From positions 1 to 30,848 of the forward strand of contig SZOR01000043.1 in NCBI GenBank assembly GCA_030263275.1: a stretch of DNA of 30,848 nucleotides, read 5' to 3'. A program made the position numbers and the translations under genes. This stretch comes from DSNY01 sp016861185. GTDB taxonomy: Bacteria > Pseudomonadota > Gammaproteobacteria > Burkholderiales > Burkholderiaceae_F. The notes below the pieces were generated by a model that made no database searches, was not told the DNA's origin, and saw only the letters and a program-made list of their open reading frames with translations. How positions within the stretch are numbered: the stretch's first letter is position 1; every line of letters begins with the position of its first letter. Below, in pieces: positions 15,789-22,975 of the stretch.

Positions 15789-16111
15789 GGCGAAGACCTC
15801 CTCGGGGAGTGGGTGCGGAAACCGAACGTGATCAGAACGCGCGGCGCCGGCCGGGCGGCACGCGCACGGCGGAGCGGAAACGGAGGATCGGGACATGCAT
15901 CGCCATCGCGCGTGACGTCGCGCCGACCATGGGCGGACCGAGCCGTGGCATCTCCTCCTCGTCTTTCTGTTCTGATTCGGGTGTCCGTCGAGGACCGCCC
16001 GCGAGACCGCAGCATCGTCGCGCATGCGCGACACAACCCGGTCGACAGTAAGGCGAAGGTAGCGGCGCCGGTTGCGAGGGGTCAAGGCGGCGATCGCGTG
16101 TAGCGTCTTTA
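15789..16111. other. Intergenic region between the FadL-family and phospholipase genes
   Basis: About 320 bases with no convincing gene on either strand. The only notable feature is a 16-base perfect palindrome GTCGCGCATGCGCGAC at 16017-16032, which is not very improbable in GC-rich DNA. The promoter of the leftward FadL-family gene must lie here, but no clear -35/-10 pair was recognised. Confidence 0.5.
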
Positions 16112-16127
16112 TGTGACACAGATCACA
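16112..16127. promoter_or_regulatory. CRP/FNR-family type binding site upstream of pldA
   Basis: TGTGACACAGATCACA is a perfect TGTGA-N6-TCACA palindrome, the Crp consensus and close to other Crp/Fnr-family targets. It ends 57 bases before the phospholipase start codon. A TATTTG at 16145-16150 could be a -10 element in a roughly class II arrangement. This is inference from spacing only. Confidence 0.72.
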
Positions 16128-16184
16128 GTGCAATCGGCCCGGCGTATTTGTTCGATCGTTGCGCGAATCGGCGATGGAGAAGAC

Positions 16185-17207
16185 ATGAGGAACCGAATCG
16201 TGGTCGCGGCGGCGGCCGTGCTGATCGCGTCCGCTGCGCGTCCGTCGACCGCCGACGCCGTCGAGCGCGCCGAGCTGGACGCTTGCGCGCGCATCGCGGA
16301 CCCGTCGGCGCGGCTCGCATGTTTCGATCGTCTTGTTCCGCCGACGGCCGGCGGGCCGACGCAGAGCGAGCCGACGCCCCTGATCGCGCCGGTGACCGGC
16401 GGCGAAGCGTCGCTGCTGCGCGAGCGCTGGGCGATCGGCGTCGAAGGCCGCGACAGTCGCTTCGACCTGCGCCCGCACAAGCCGAGCTATTTCCTGCTCG
16501 CGCGCTACAGCGACGCGCCGAACGAGCTGCCGACTTCGCCTTCGAAGCCGCCGCTAGCCGAACCGCAATCGGTGCGGCCGACCGAAGCGAAGTACCAGGT
16601 GAGCTTCAAGGTCAAGCTCGCCGACTTCGAGGACTGGTTCGGCGCTTCGATCTGGGCCGGCTACACGCAGCAGAGCCAGTGGCAGGTCTACAACCCGGGC
16701 CTGTCGCGGCCGTTCCGCGAAACGAACTACGAGCCCGAGGCGATGCTGGCGTTCCATCCGGATCGCAGCGTGCTCGGCTGGCGCTTGCGGCTCGTCGCGA
16801 TCGGCATCAACCACCAGTCGAACGGCCGCTCCGAGCCGCTGTCGCGGAGCTGGAACCGCGCCACGCTGACGCTTGGTTTCGACCGCGGCGACTTCGGCCT
16901 GCTCGTGCGTCCGTGGGTGCGCATCAAGGAGCCCGCGGAGAAGGACGACAACCCCGACATCACGCGCTATCTCGGCCACGGCGACGTCGTCGGCGTCTAT
17001 CGCTGGCGCGAACACACGCTGTCGGCGCTGGCCCGCTACAACCCGGCGAGCGGCAAGGGCGCCGCGCAGCTGTCGTGGACCTTTCCGCTGCACCGGCGCG
17101 TGCGCGGCCACGTGCAGTACTTCACCGGCTACGGCGAGAGCCTGATCGACTACAACGTGCGGCAGAACACGTTCGGCATCGGCATCGCGCTCGCGGACTG
17201 GCTGTGA
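16185..17207 (+). CDS. pldA: Outer membrane phospholipase A (OMPLA-type)
   Basis: A 340-residue protein. Residues 1-24 are a signal peptide. An N-terminal segment with DACARIADPSARLACFDRL, a short two-Cys motif found at the front of several secreted proteins, precedes the barrel. The catalytic site INHQSNGRSEPLSRSWNR shows His210, Ser212 and Asn224 with the same spacing as the H-S-N triad of E. coli OMPLA (142, 144, 156). The C-terminus ends with barrel strands. The enzyme hydrolyses outer membrane phospholipids when the membrane is disturbed, with calcium-dependent dimerisation in the known enzyme. ATG 16185 has GGAGA upstream; the earlier GTG at 16113 would put the CRP-type site inside the gene. 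It ends seven bases before the convergent VOC gene. Confidence 0.95.
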   Translation: MRNRIVVAAAAVLIASAARPSTADAVERAELDACARIADPSARLACFDRLVPPTAGGPTQSEPTPLIAPVTGGEASLLRERWAIGVEGRDSRFDLRPHKPSYFLLARYSDAPNELPTSPSKPPLAEPQSVRPTEAKYQVSFKVKLADFEDWFGASIWAGYTQQSQWQVYNPGLSRPFRETNYEPEAMLAFHPDRSVLGWRLRLVAIGINHQSNGRSEPLSRSWNRATLTLGFDRGDFGLLVRPWVRIKEPAEKDDNPDITRYLGHGDVVGVYRWREHTLSALARYNPASGKGAAQLSWTFPLHRRVRGHVQYFTGYGESLIDYNVRQNTFGIGIALADWL

Positions 17208-17213
17208 GGGTGC

Positions 17214-17576
17214 TCAGCGGGCGCAGAACAGCTCGATCGGATTGCCGGAAGGATCCTCCACCAGCACCTGCGTTCCGCCCGGGCCGGACACCGGCTCGCT
17301 GCGGAAGCGCGCACCCGTTTGCGCGAGCGAAGCCATCGCGGCGGGCAGGTCGTCGACTTCGACGACGATGCGGTTCCAGCCGCCGGGCGCGGGCACGGAA
17401 CCGTCCGCGAGCGGCCGCGCGGCCGAGGTGCCGGGGCCGCTTAACCACAGCGTCAGGTCGCCGCGCGCGAGCATCGCGAAGGGCGGGCCCCAACGCTGCG
17501 TTTCGACGAAGCCGAGCGCGGCGTAGAAGGGGAGCGCCGCATCGACGTCGTTCACGAGATAGCGGATCGTTGCCAT
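17214..17576 (-). CDS. VOC (glyoxalase/bleomycin resistance) family protein
   Basis: A 120-residue protein with the paired beta-alpha-beta-beta-beta modules of the vicinal oxygen chelate fold: IRYLVNDVDAALPFYAALGF, then WNRIVVEVDDLPAAMASLAQ, then the ending VLVEDPSGNPIELFC, where the terminal Glu is the usual metal ligand or its equivalent. The lack of His at the first metal position suggests it may not be a classical glyoxalase. Strong GGAGG before ATG 17576. It lies 31 bases downstream of the DUF1857-like gene and shares its direction. Confidence 0.92.
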   Translation of the reverse strand: MATIRYLVNDVDAALPFYAALGFVETQRWGPPFAMLARGDLTLWLSGPGTSAARPLADGSVPAPGGWNRIVVEVDDLPAAMASLAQTGARFRSEPVSGPGGTQVLVEDPSGNPIELFCAR

Positions 17577-17607
17577 CGTTTCCTCCCCGGTTCGCGCGCG
17601 CCGCGCT

Positions 17608-18090
17608 TCAACCCAGCTCCCCGCGCTGCGCCAGTTCGCGGATCCGCTGCACGGTGTCCAGGTCCGCGCTTTCGTAAGCGCGCCGGCGCAGGGTGGCGGT
17701 GACGGCGTCCAACTCGCCGTCGGCCTCGGCCTCGTCGGACTCGTAGGTGAAGCGCAGGAAAAGGGCGTCGGGCCCCGGCTCCTCGATGCGGATCGTGAGC
17801 CGGCTTGCGGGCCAGCGGTCGGTCGCCGCGGTGCGCGTTTCGGTGCGGTCGAGCGGATACAGCCGAACGCGGTCGTCGACGGTGAAGGCGCCGAAGTCCA
17901 GCGTGCGGACCAGCTCGACGACGTCGCCGGATCGCTCGCGCGCGTGCACGGTCGCGCCCTCGAGCGCGAGCACGAACAGCGTCGGCTCCTCGGCGCGGCG
18001 CACCAGCCCGCGCCAGAGCTGCTCGCGCGTCAGCGGGTCGAGCAGCGGGATCAGCGGGTCGTTGATCTGAACCAAGTGTTCGAAGCGCAC
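17608..18090 (-). CDS. DUF1857-like (AtaL-type SRPBCC fold) protein
   Basis: A 160-residue cytoplasmic protein. It begins FEHLVQINDPLIPLLDPLTR, continues REQLWRGLVRRAEEPTLFVL and shows the beta-rich pattern of SRPBCC-fold proteins; DUF1857 (AtaL-like) members start in this manner. The GTG at 18090 is preferred because the frame upstream is a Pro/Arg-rich extension with no family similarity; GGAGCA lies upstream at longer than usual spacing. A ligand-binding cavity protein is expected, but ligand and pathway are unknown. It is followed by the VOC protein gene, and diverges from the secreted hypothetical protein at 18186 with 95 bases between. Confidence 0.75.
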   Translation of the reverse strand: MRFEHLVQINDPLIPLLDPLTREQLWRGLVRRAEEPTLFVLALEGATVHARERSGDVVELVRTLDFGAFTVDDRVRLYPLDRTETRTAATDRWPASRLTIRIEEPGPDALFLRFTYESDEAEADGELDAVTATLRRRAYESADLDTVQRIRELAQRGELG

Positions 18091-18185
18091 GCTCGAATTC
18101 TGCTCCGGGACCGACGGACGGTTAACCCCCGGCGCCCGAGCGCGTCGTTCACCGCCTTGTCCGCCCGCCACACGAGGAGACGAGG

Positions 18186-18980
18186 GTGCCCAAGCCAATG
18201 TTTGCCGCGGCCTTCGCCGCGCTGATCTCGGCCGCCGGTCCGGCCGCGGCCGTCGGCTCGATCGCCGACGTGCAGGTCGTCGACCGCACGACCGGACAAA
18301 CCTTGCCGATGTACCGGCACCAGGGCCGATGGTGGGTGGCCGGAACGCCCGGCAACCGCTACGCGGTCGCGCTCGCCAACCGCAGCGGCGCGCGCGTGTT
18401 GACGGTGATTTCGGTCGACGGCATCAACGCCGTGTCGGGCGAAACGGCAGGCTGGGATCAGGCGGGTTACGTGCTCGAGCGCGGGCAGTTCAGCCAGATC
18501 ACCGGCTGGCGCAAGAGCACGTCGCGCGTCGCAGCGTTCGAGTTCACCGCGCTGCCGGATTCGTATGCCGCGCGCACCGGGCGGCCCGATCACGTGGGCG
18601 TGATCGGCGTGGCGATCTTCCGCGAGAAACCGAAGCCGGTCGAACCGCTGTCGGTCGCGCCGCCCGCACCGACGCGCTCGAACGAGTCGGCAGCCGATAC
18701 CGGCCCCGCCGCACCGGCGACGCGCAGCGAGAGCGCAAGCGGCGAGGCACGTGCGCTCGCGAAGGAGGAGCGGCTCGGCACCGGTCACGGCCGCAGCGAA
18801 ACCTCGCGCGTGACCTACACCGACTTCGAGCGCGCGCGACCGACGCCGGACGAGATCGTGACGATTCACTACGACAGCCACGCCAATCTCGTCGCGATGG
18901 GCGTGATTCCATCGCCGCGGCCGCAGCCGAATCCGTTCCCCGGATCGCAGCTCGGTTTCGTGCCCGATCCGCCGCGCTGA
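18186..18980 (+). CDS. Secreted conserved hypothetical protein
   Basis: A 264-residue protein with a signal peptide (residues 1-22, ending AAAV/GS). The mature domain of about residues 25-150 has a strong pattern: VQVVDRTTGQTLPMYRHQGR, WWVAGTPGNRYAVALANRSG, GINAVSGETAGWDQAGYVLE and HVGVIGVAIFREK. It is followed by a Pro/Ala/Ser-rich linker and a conserved tail (DEIVTIHYDSHANLVAMGVI). It resembles betaproteobacterial conserved hypothetical proteins, with no function that can be named. GTG 18186 has GAGGAGA upstream. It ends seven bases before the convergent cbbR. Confidence 0.85.
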   Translation: MPKPMFAAAFAALISAAGPAAAVGSIADVQVVDRTTGQTLPMYRHQGRWWVAGTPGNRYAVALANRSGARVLTVISVDGINAVSGETAGWDQAGYVLERGQFSQITGWRKSTSRVAAFEFTALPDSYAARTGRPDHVGVIGVAIFREKPKPVEPLSVAPPAPTRSNESAADTGPAAPATRSESASGEARALAKEERLGTGHGRSETSRVTYTDFERARPTPDEIVTIHYDSHANLVAMGVIPSPRPQPNPFPGSQLGFVPDPPR

Positions 18981-18987
18981 GCGCGCG

Positions 18988-19935
18988 TCAGGCCGTTTCG
19001 CCGGTCGGCTGCAGCGTGCCGAACTCCTTCGCGAGAAAGCTTTCGCCGCGTTCGAGGATGAAGTAGCGGAACGCCTCCGCCGCCGGCGACAGCACCTTCG
19101 CGAGGTTGTTGACGACGTACCAGCGCCGAACGATCGGCAGCCCTTCCACGTCGGGCGTGGCGAGCAAGCCGGATTTCAGCTCCAGCCCGATCGTGTGCAG
19201 CGAAAGGAACGCGATCCCCAGGCCGGCCATCACGGCCTGCTTGATCGATTCGTTGCTCGCCATTTCCATCGCGATGCGCGGCTCGATGCGGTGGTCGGCG
19301 AAGTACTTCTCCATCGCCGCGCGCGTGCCCGAGCCCGGCTCGCGCACGATGAACGGAAAGTTCGCGAGCGCGAGCGCCGGTACGTGACCCATCGTTTTCG
19401 CCAGCGCATGGTCGGGCGGCGTGACGATCACGTGCGGGTGCGCGGCAAAGGGCTCGGCGCGCGTGGCGATCTCGCGCGGCGGCCGTCCCATCACGGCCAG
19501 ATCGACTTCGTTCCTCTGCATCGCCGCGACCAACTGTTCGCGGTTGCCGCTGACGACGAGCCGGATCTCGACTTCCGGGTGCTCTTCGCGGAACTGCGCG
19601 AGCAGCCGCGGCAGGAAGTACTTGGCGGTGCTGACCATGCCGATCACGAGCCGTCCGCCCTGCAGCCCGCGAAAGCGCGCGACCGCGTCCTCCGCATCCT
19701 TCAGGGTCGCGAGGATCTTGCGCACGTAGACGAGCAAGTACTCACCGGTGACGGTCAATGCGACCTGCCGCCCGGTGCGGTCGAACAGCGGCAGCCCGAC
19801 CTGCTGCTCCAGTTCGCGCACCTGCATCGAGACCGCCGGCGGCGTCAGGTGCAACTCTTCGGCCGCTTTGCCAAAGCTCAGGTGTTTGGCCGCCGACGCG
19901 AAAACCCGGAGCTGGCGCAGCGTGACGTTCTTCAT
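18988..19935 (-). CDS. cbbR: LysR-type transcriptional regulator of the Calvin cycle operon
   Basis: A 315-residue regulator. Residues about 4-62 are the winged helix-turn-helix (TLRQLRVFASAAKHLSFGKA, LTPPAVSMQVRELEQQ). Residues about 92-295 are the LysR effector domain (RLVIGMVSTAKYFLPRLLAQ, FIVREPGSGTRAAMEKYFAD, AGLGIAFLSLHTIGLEL). Divergent transcription from cbbL across 100 bases identifies it as CbbR. In studied species it binds the cbb promoter and activates it in response to metabolites such as NADPH, RuBP or phosphoenolpyruvate; the effector here is unknown. Its start codon overlaps the proposed operator, suggesting self-repression. Confidence 0.96.
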   Translation of the reverse strand: MKNVTLRQLRVFASAAKHLSFGKAAEELHLTPPAVSMQVRELEQQVGLPLFDRTGRQVALTVTGEYLLVYVRKILATLKDAEDAVARFRGLQGGRLVIGMVSTAKYFLPRLLAQFREEHPEVEIRLVVSGNREQLVAAMQRNEVDLAVMGRPPREIATRAEPFAAHPHVIVTPPDHALAKTMGHVPALALANFPFIVREPGSGTRAAMEKYFADHRIEPRIAMEMASNESIKQAVMAGLGIAFLSLHTIGLELKSGLLATPDVEGLPIVRRWYVVNNLAKVLSPAAEAFRYFILERGESFLAKEFGTLQPTGETA

Positions 19936-19980
19936 AAGGAATGCTTAACTCTGAACGAAGAAAGTCTGACTTTACCTTAT
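19934..19980. promoter_or_regulatory. Candidate CbbR operator between cbbR and cbbL
   Basis: ATAAGGAA (19934-19941) and TTACCTTAT (19972-19980) form an inverted repeat separated by about 30 AT-richer bases, in contrast with the GC-rich surroundings. LysR-type operators have T-N11-A half sites of this appearance. The position, ending 55 bases before the cbbL start, fits an activation site; the left arm overlaps the cbbR start codon. Confidence 0.6.
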
Positions 19981-20035
19981 CAACCACGCTACCTAGAGTG
20001 CCGGCACGACATCGCGACCAACGGGAGTGCGGACG

Positions 20036-21499
20036 ATGAACAAGCCGGTCGAAGGCCACATCACCGATCTGAAGCAGCGCTACAAGGGCGGCGTTCTCAA
20101 ATACAAGCAGATGGGCTACTGGCGGCCCGAGTACGAGCCGAAGGACACCGACGTCGTCTGCGTCTTCCGGATCACCCCGCAGGAGGGCGTGGAGCCCGAG
20201 GAGGCGGCCGCGGCGGTGGCCGGCGAATCGTCGACCGCCACCTGGACGGTGGTCTGGACCGACCTGCTGACCGCGCACGACTCGTATCAGGCCAAGGCGT
20301 TCCGCGTCGATCCGGTGCCGAGCCAGCCCGGCCAGTTCTTCGCCTACGTCGCCTACGACCTGATCCTGTTCGAAGAAGGCTCGATCGCCAACATGACGGC
20401 GAGCCTGATCGGCAACGTCTTCAGCTTCAAGCCGCTCAAGGCGTGCCGGCTGGAGGACATCAGGATCCCGGTCGCGTACGTCAAGACCTTCAAGGGTCCG
20501 CCGACCGGGATCATCGTCGAGCGCGAGCGTCTCGACAAATACGGCCGGCCGCTGCTCGGCGCCACGATGAAGCCGAAGCTGGGCCTGAGCGGCAAGAACT
20601 ACGGGCGCGTCGTCTACGAGGCGCTCACCGGCGGGCTGGACTTCACGAAGGACGACGAGAACATCAACTCGCAGCCCTTCATGCACTGGCGCGACCGCTT
20701 CCTGTTCTGCATCGATGCGGTCAACAAGGCGCAGGCCAACACCGGCGAGGTCAAGGGTCACTACATGAACGTGACCGCCGCCACGATGGAAGACATGTAC
20801 GAGCGCGCGGAGTTCGCCAAGGAACTCGGCTCGAACATCGTGATGATCGACCTGATCATCGGCTACACCGCAATCCAGTCGATGTCGAACTGGGCGCGCC
20901 GCAACGACATGATCCTGCACCTGCATCGCGCTGGCCACGGCACGTACACGCGGCAGAAGAACCACGGCGTCTCGTTCCGCGTGATCGCCAAGTGGATGCG
21001 GCTGGCAGGTGTGGATCACATCCACGCCGGCACCGCGGTCGGCAAGCTCGAAGGCGACCCGATGACGGTGCAGGGCTACTACAACGTCTGCCGCGATACG
21101 TACACGAGGCAGGATCTGCAGCGCGGACTGTTCTTCGACCAGGACTGGGCCGACATCCGCAAGGTGATGCCGGTCGCCTCCGGCGGCATCCACGCCGGGC
21201 AGATGCACCAGTTGCTGACGCTGTTCGGCGACGACGTCGTGCTGCAGTTCGGCGGCGGAACGATCGGGCACCCCGCCGGCATCCAGGCCGGTGCGATCGC
21301 CAACCGCGTGGCGCTCGAAGCGATGGTCAAGGCGCGCAACGAAGGTCGCGACATCGCCAACGAAGGTCCCGAAATCCTGCAGGCCGCCGCCAAGTGGTGC
21401 ACGCCGCTCGCGCAGGCGCTCGAAACCTGGAAGGACGTGACCTTCAACTACACGTCGACCGATACGCCGGACTTCGCCGTCACCCCGACCGCGGCCTGA
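20036..21499 (+). CDS. cbbL: RuBisCO large subunit, form I red type (IC)
   Basis: A 487-residue protein of usual length. Catalytic signatures: GATMKPKLGLSGKNYGRVVY (Lys179 and Lys181 region), GGLDFTKDDENINSQPFMHW with the carbamylated Lys205 followed by Asp207 and Glu208, HLHRAGHGTYTRQKNHGVSF, and the loop 6 region HAGTAVGKLEGD. The N-terminus (KYKQMGYWRPEYEPKDTDV) and sequence style mark it as red type. The enzyme fixes CO2 on ribulose-1,5-bisphosphate, giving two 3-phosphoglycerate, with a competing oxygenase reaction. ATG 20036 is preferred to GTG 20027. It is first in the cbb operon and followed by cbbS after 14 bases. Confidence 0.98.
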   Translation: MNKPVEGHITDLKQRYKGGVLKYKQMGYWRPEYEPKDTDVVCVFRITPQEGVEPEEAAAAVAGESSTATWTVVWTDLLTAHDSYQAKAFRVDPVPSQPGQFFAYVAYDLILFEEGSIANMTASLIGNVFSFKPLKACRLEDIRIPVAYVKTFKGPPTGIIVERERLDKYGRPLLGATMKPKLGLSGKNYGRVVYEALTGGLDFTKDDENINSQPFMHWRDRFLFCIDAVNKAQANTGEVKGHYMNVTAATMEDMYERAEFAKELGSNIVMIDLIIGYTAIQSMSNWARRNDMILHLHRAGHGTYTRQKNHGVSFRVIAKWMRLAGVDHIHAGTAVGKLEGDPMTVQGYYNVCRDTYTRQDLQRGLFFDQDWADIRKVMPVASGGIHAGQMHQLLTLFGDDVVLQFGGGTIGHPAGIQAGAIANRVALEAMVKARNEGRDIANEGPEILQAAAKWCTPLAQALETWKDVTFNYTSTDTPDFAVTPTAA

Positions 21500-21513
21500 T
21501 TACGGAGACGCTC

Positions 21514-21930
21514 ATGCGCATCACACAAGGAACGTTCTCATTCCTCCCCGACCTCACCGACGACGAGATCCGCGCGCAGGTCGACTACGCGCTCTCCAAG
21601 GGCTGGGCGCTTTCGGTCGAGTACACCGACGACCCGCATCCGCGCAACACGTACTGGGAGATGTGGGGCCTGCCGATGTTCACGATCAAGGACGGCGCGG
21701 GCGTGCTGTACGAGGTCAACGCCTGCCGCAAGGCGCATCCCAACTGCTACATCAAGGTCAACGCGTTCGACAACACGCGCGGCGTGGAGTCGATGTGCCT
21801 GTCGTTCATCGTGCACCGTCCCGCCGACGAGCCGGGCTTCGGCCTCGTGCGGCAGGAAGCCGCCGGCCGCACGATCCGCTACACGACGCACTCGTACGCG
21901 ACCGACAAACCGGCGGGCCGCCGCTATTGA
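21514..21930 (+). CDS. cbbS: RuBisCO small subunit, red type
   Basis: A 138-residue protein. It starts MRITQGTFSFLPDLTDDEIR and includes KGWALSVEYTDDPHPRNTYW, EVNACRKAHPNCYIKVNAFD and the family's GVESMCLSFIVHRP. The C-terminal stretch after FIVHRP (PGFGLVRQEAAGRTIRYTTH and on) is the extension of red-type small subunits that forms beta hairpins in the central channel of the L8S8 enzyme. GGAG precedes the start. It is separated from cbbX by 123 bases with two hairpins. Confidence 0.98.
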   Translation: MRITQGTFSFLPDLTDDEIRAQVDYALSKGWALSVEYTDDPHPRNTYWEMWGLPMFTIKDGAGVLYEVNACRKAHPNCYIKVNAFDNTRGVESMCLSFIVHRPADEPGFGLVRQEAAGRTIRYTTHSYATDKPAGRRY

Positions 21931-21962
21931 TCCGATCGCGTTGCGGTTTGGAGTCTCCTCGT

Positions 21963-22010
21963 GCCCGCGGCCCGTCTTCTCCTCCTTCCTCTGGGACTGC
22001 GGGCCTTTTT
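21963..22010 (+). terminator. Terminator-like hairpin in the cbbS-cbbX gap
   Basis: GCCCGC (21963-21968) pairs with GCGGGC (21999-22004); an inner CCC/GGG pairs too. The hairpin is followed by CTTTTT. This looks like an intrinsic terminator or attenuator with a long loop, placed 33 bases after cbbS. It may reduce but not end transcription into cbbX. Confidence 0.6.
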
Positions 22011-22043
22011 CCAGCGCTTGTGCAGCGAGCACTGAAAAAAGGC
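22003..22043 (+). promoter_or_regulatory. Second hairpin next to the cbbX ribosome binding site
   Basis: GCCTTTTTCCAGCGCT (22003-22018) and AGCACTGAAAAAAGGC (22028-22043) pair with 14 of 16 Watson-Crick matches (the two others are a C-A mismatch and a G-C/A position), loop of nine bases. It takes in the U-run of the first hairpin and ends directly before GGAGAGG (22044-22050), the cbbX ribosome binding site. The two hairpins share bases and cannot both form completely. Confidence 0.65.
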
Positions 22044-22053
22044 GGAGAGGGAC

Positions 22054-22968
22054 ATGAACGCAGCCGACGCACCCACGGTGGATCTGCGCGCGATCCTGCA
22101 GGAAGCGCAGGTGCAGGACGTACTCGACCAGCTCGACCGCGAGCTGGTGGGGCTGGCGCCGGTGAAGAAGCGCATCCGCGAAATCGCCGCCTTTCTCGTC
22201 GTCTCGCGCGCGCGCAAGCAGCTCGGCCTCGAAGGCGCCACGCCGTCGCTGCACATGAGCTTCACCGGCAATCCCGGCACCGGCAAGACGACGGTCGCGC
22301 TGCGGATGGCGCAGATCCTGCACCGCCTTGGCTACGTGCGCAAAGGGCACGTCGTCAGCGTCACGCGCGACGATCTCGTCGGCCAGTACATCGGCCACAC
22401 GGCGCCGAAGACGAAGGATGTGCTCAAGCGCGCGATGGGTGGCGTGCTCTTCATCGACGAGGCGTACTACCTGTACCGCCCCGAGAACGAGCGCGACTAC
22501 GGGCAGGAGGCGATCGAGATCCTGCTGCAGGTGATGGAGAACAACCGCGACGACCTGGTCGTGATCCTGGCCGGCTACAAGGACCGGATGAATACGTTCT
22601 TCCGCTCCAACCCCGGCATGAGCTCGCGCATCGCGCATCACATCGACTTCCCCGACTACACGCCCGAGGAGCTGCTGGCGATCGCGCAGAAGATGGCCGG
22701 GCAGATGAACTACCGCTTCGACGCCGCGTCGCTCGCCGCGCTGCGCGAGTACATCGACCACCGCATCCGCCAGCCGCACTTCGCCAACGCGCGCTCGATC
22801 CGCAACGCGCTCGACCGCGCGCGGCTGCGGCAGGCCAACCGCATCTTCGACGCCGCGCTCGGTGCCGGCACCGCGATCTCGCCCGCCGAGCTGACGCTGA
22901 TCGACGCCGCCGACATCCGCGCCTCGCGCGTGTTCGGCGCAGGCGCAACGGATTCCAAAGCCACGTGA
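22054..22968 (+). CDS. cbbX: CbbX, AAA+ activase of red-type RuBisCO
   Basis: A 304-residue AAA+ protein. Walker A is FTGNPGTGKTT (residues 72-80), the pore-loop motif is YIGH (112-115), and Walker B is VLFIDEAYYL with Asp135 and Glu136; the arginine-finger region is near FRSNPGMSSRIAH. CbbX assembles as a hexamer with ATP and RuBP, pulls on the C-terminal tail of CbbL, and releases tight-binding sugar phosphates from inhibited RuBisCO. It is the usual companion of red-type cbbLS. ATG 22054 follows GGAGAGG. Its stop precedes cbbF by seven bases. Confidence 0.97.
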   Translation: MNAADAPTVDLRAILQEAQVQDVLDQLDRELVGLAPVKKRIREIAAFLVVSRARKQLGLEGATPSLHMSFTGNPGTGKTTVALRMAQILHRLGYVRKGHVVSVTRDDLVGQYIGHTAPKTKDVLKRAMGGVLFIDEAYYLYRPENERDYGQEAIEILLQVMENNRDDLVVILAGYKDRMNTFFRSNPGMSSRIAHHIDFPDYTPEELLAIAQKMAGQMNYRFDAASLAALREYIDHRIRQPHFANARSIRNALDRARLRQANRIFDAALGAGTAISPAELTLIDAADIRASRVFGAGATDSKAT

Positions 22969-22975
22969 GACGACG

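Noticed and set aside
16017..16032. 16-base palindrome GTCGCGCATGCGCGAC as an operator
   Set aside because: A palindrome of this size made of CG steps is not rare in 31 kb of GC-rich DNA, and no paired promoter elements were seen.
19195..21930. A 911-codon frame crossing cbbR antisense, the cbbL shadow and cbbS
   Set aside because: Only its end (from 21514) is a real gene, cbbS. The remainder crosses a regulator on the other strand and an out-of-frame cbbL.
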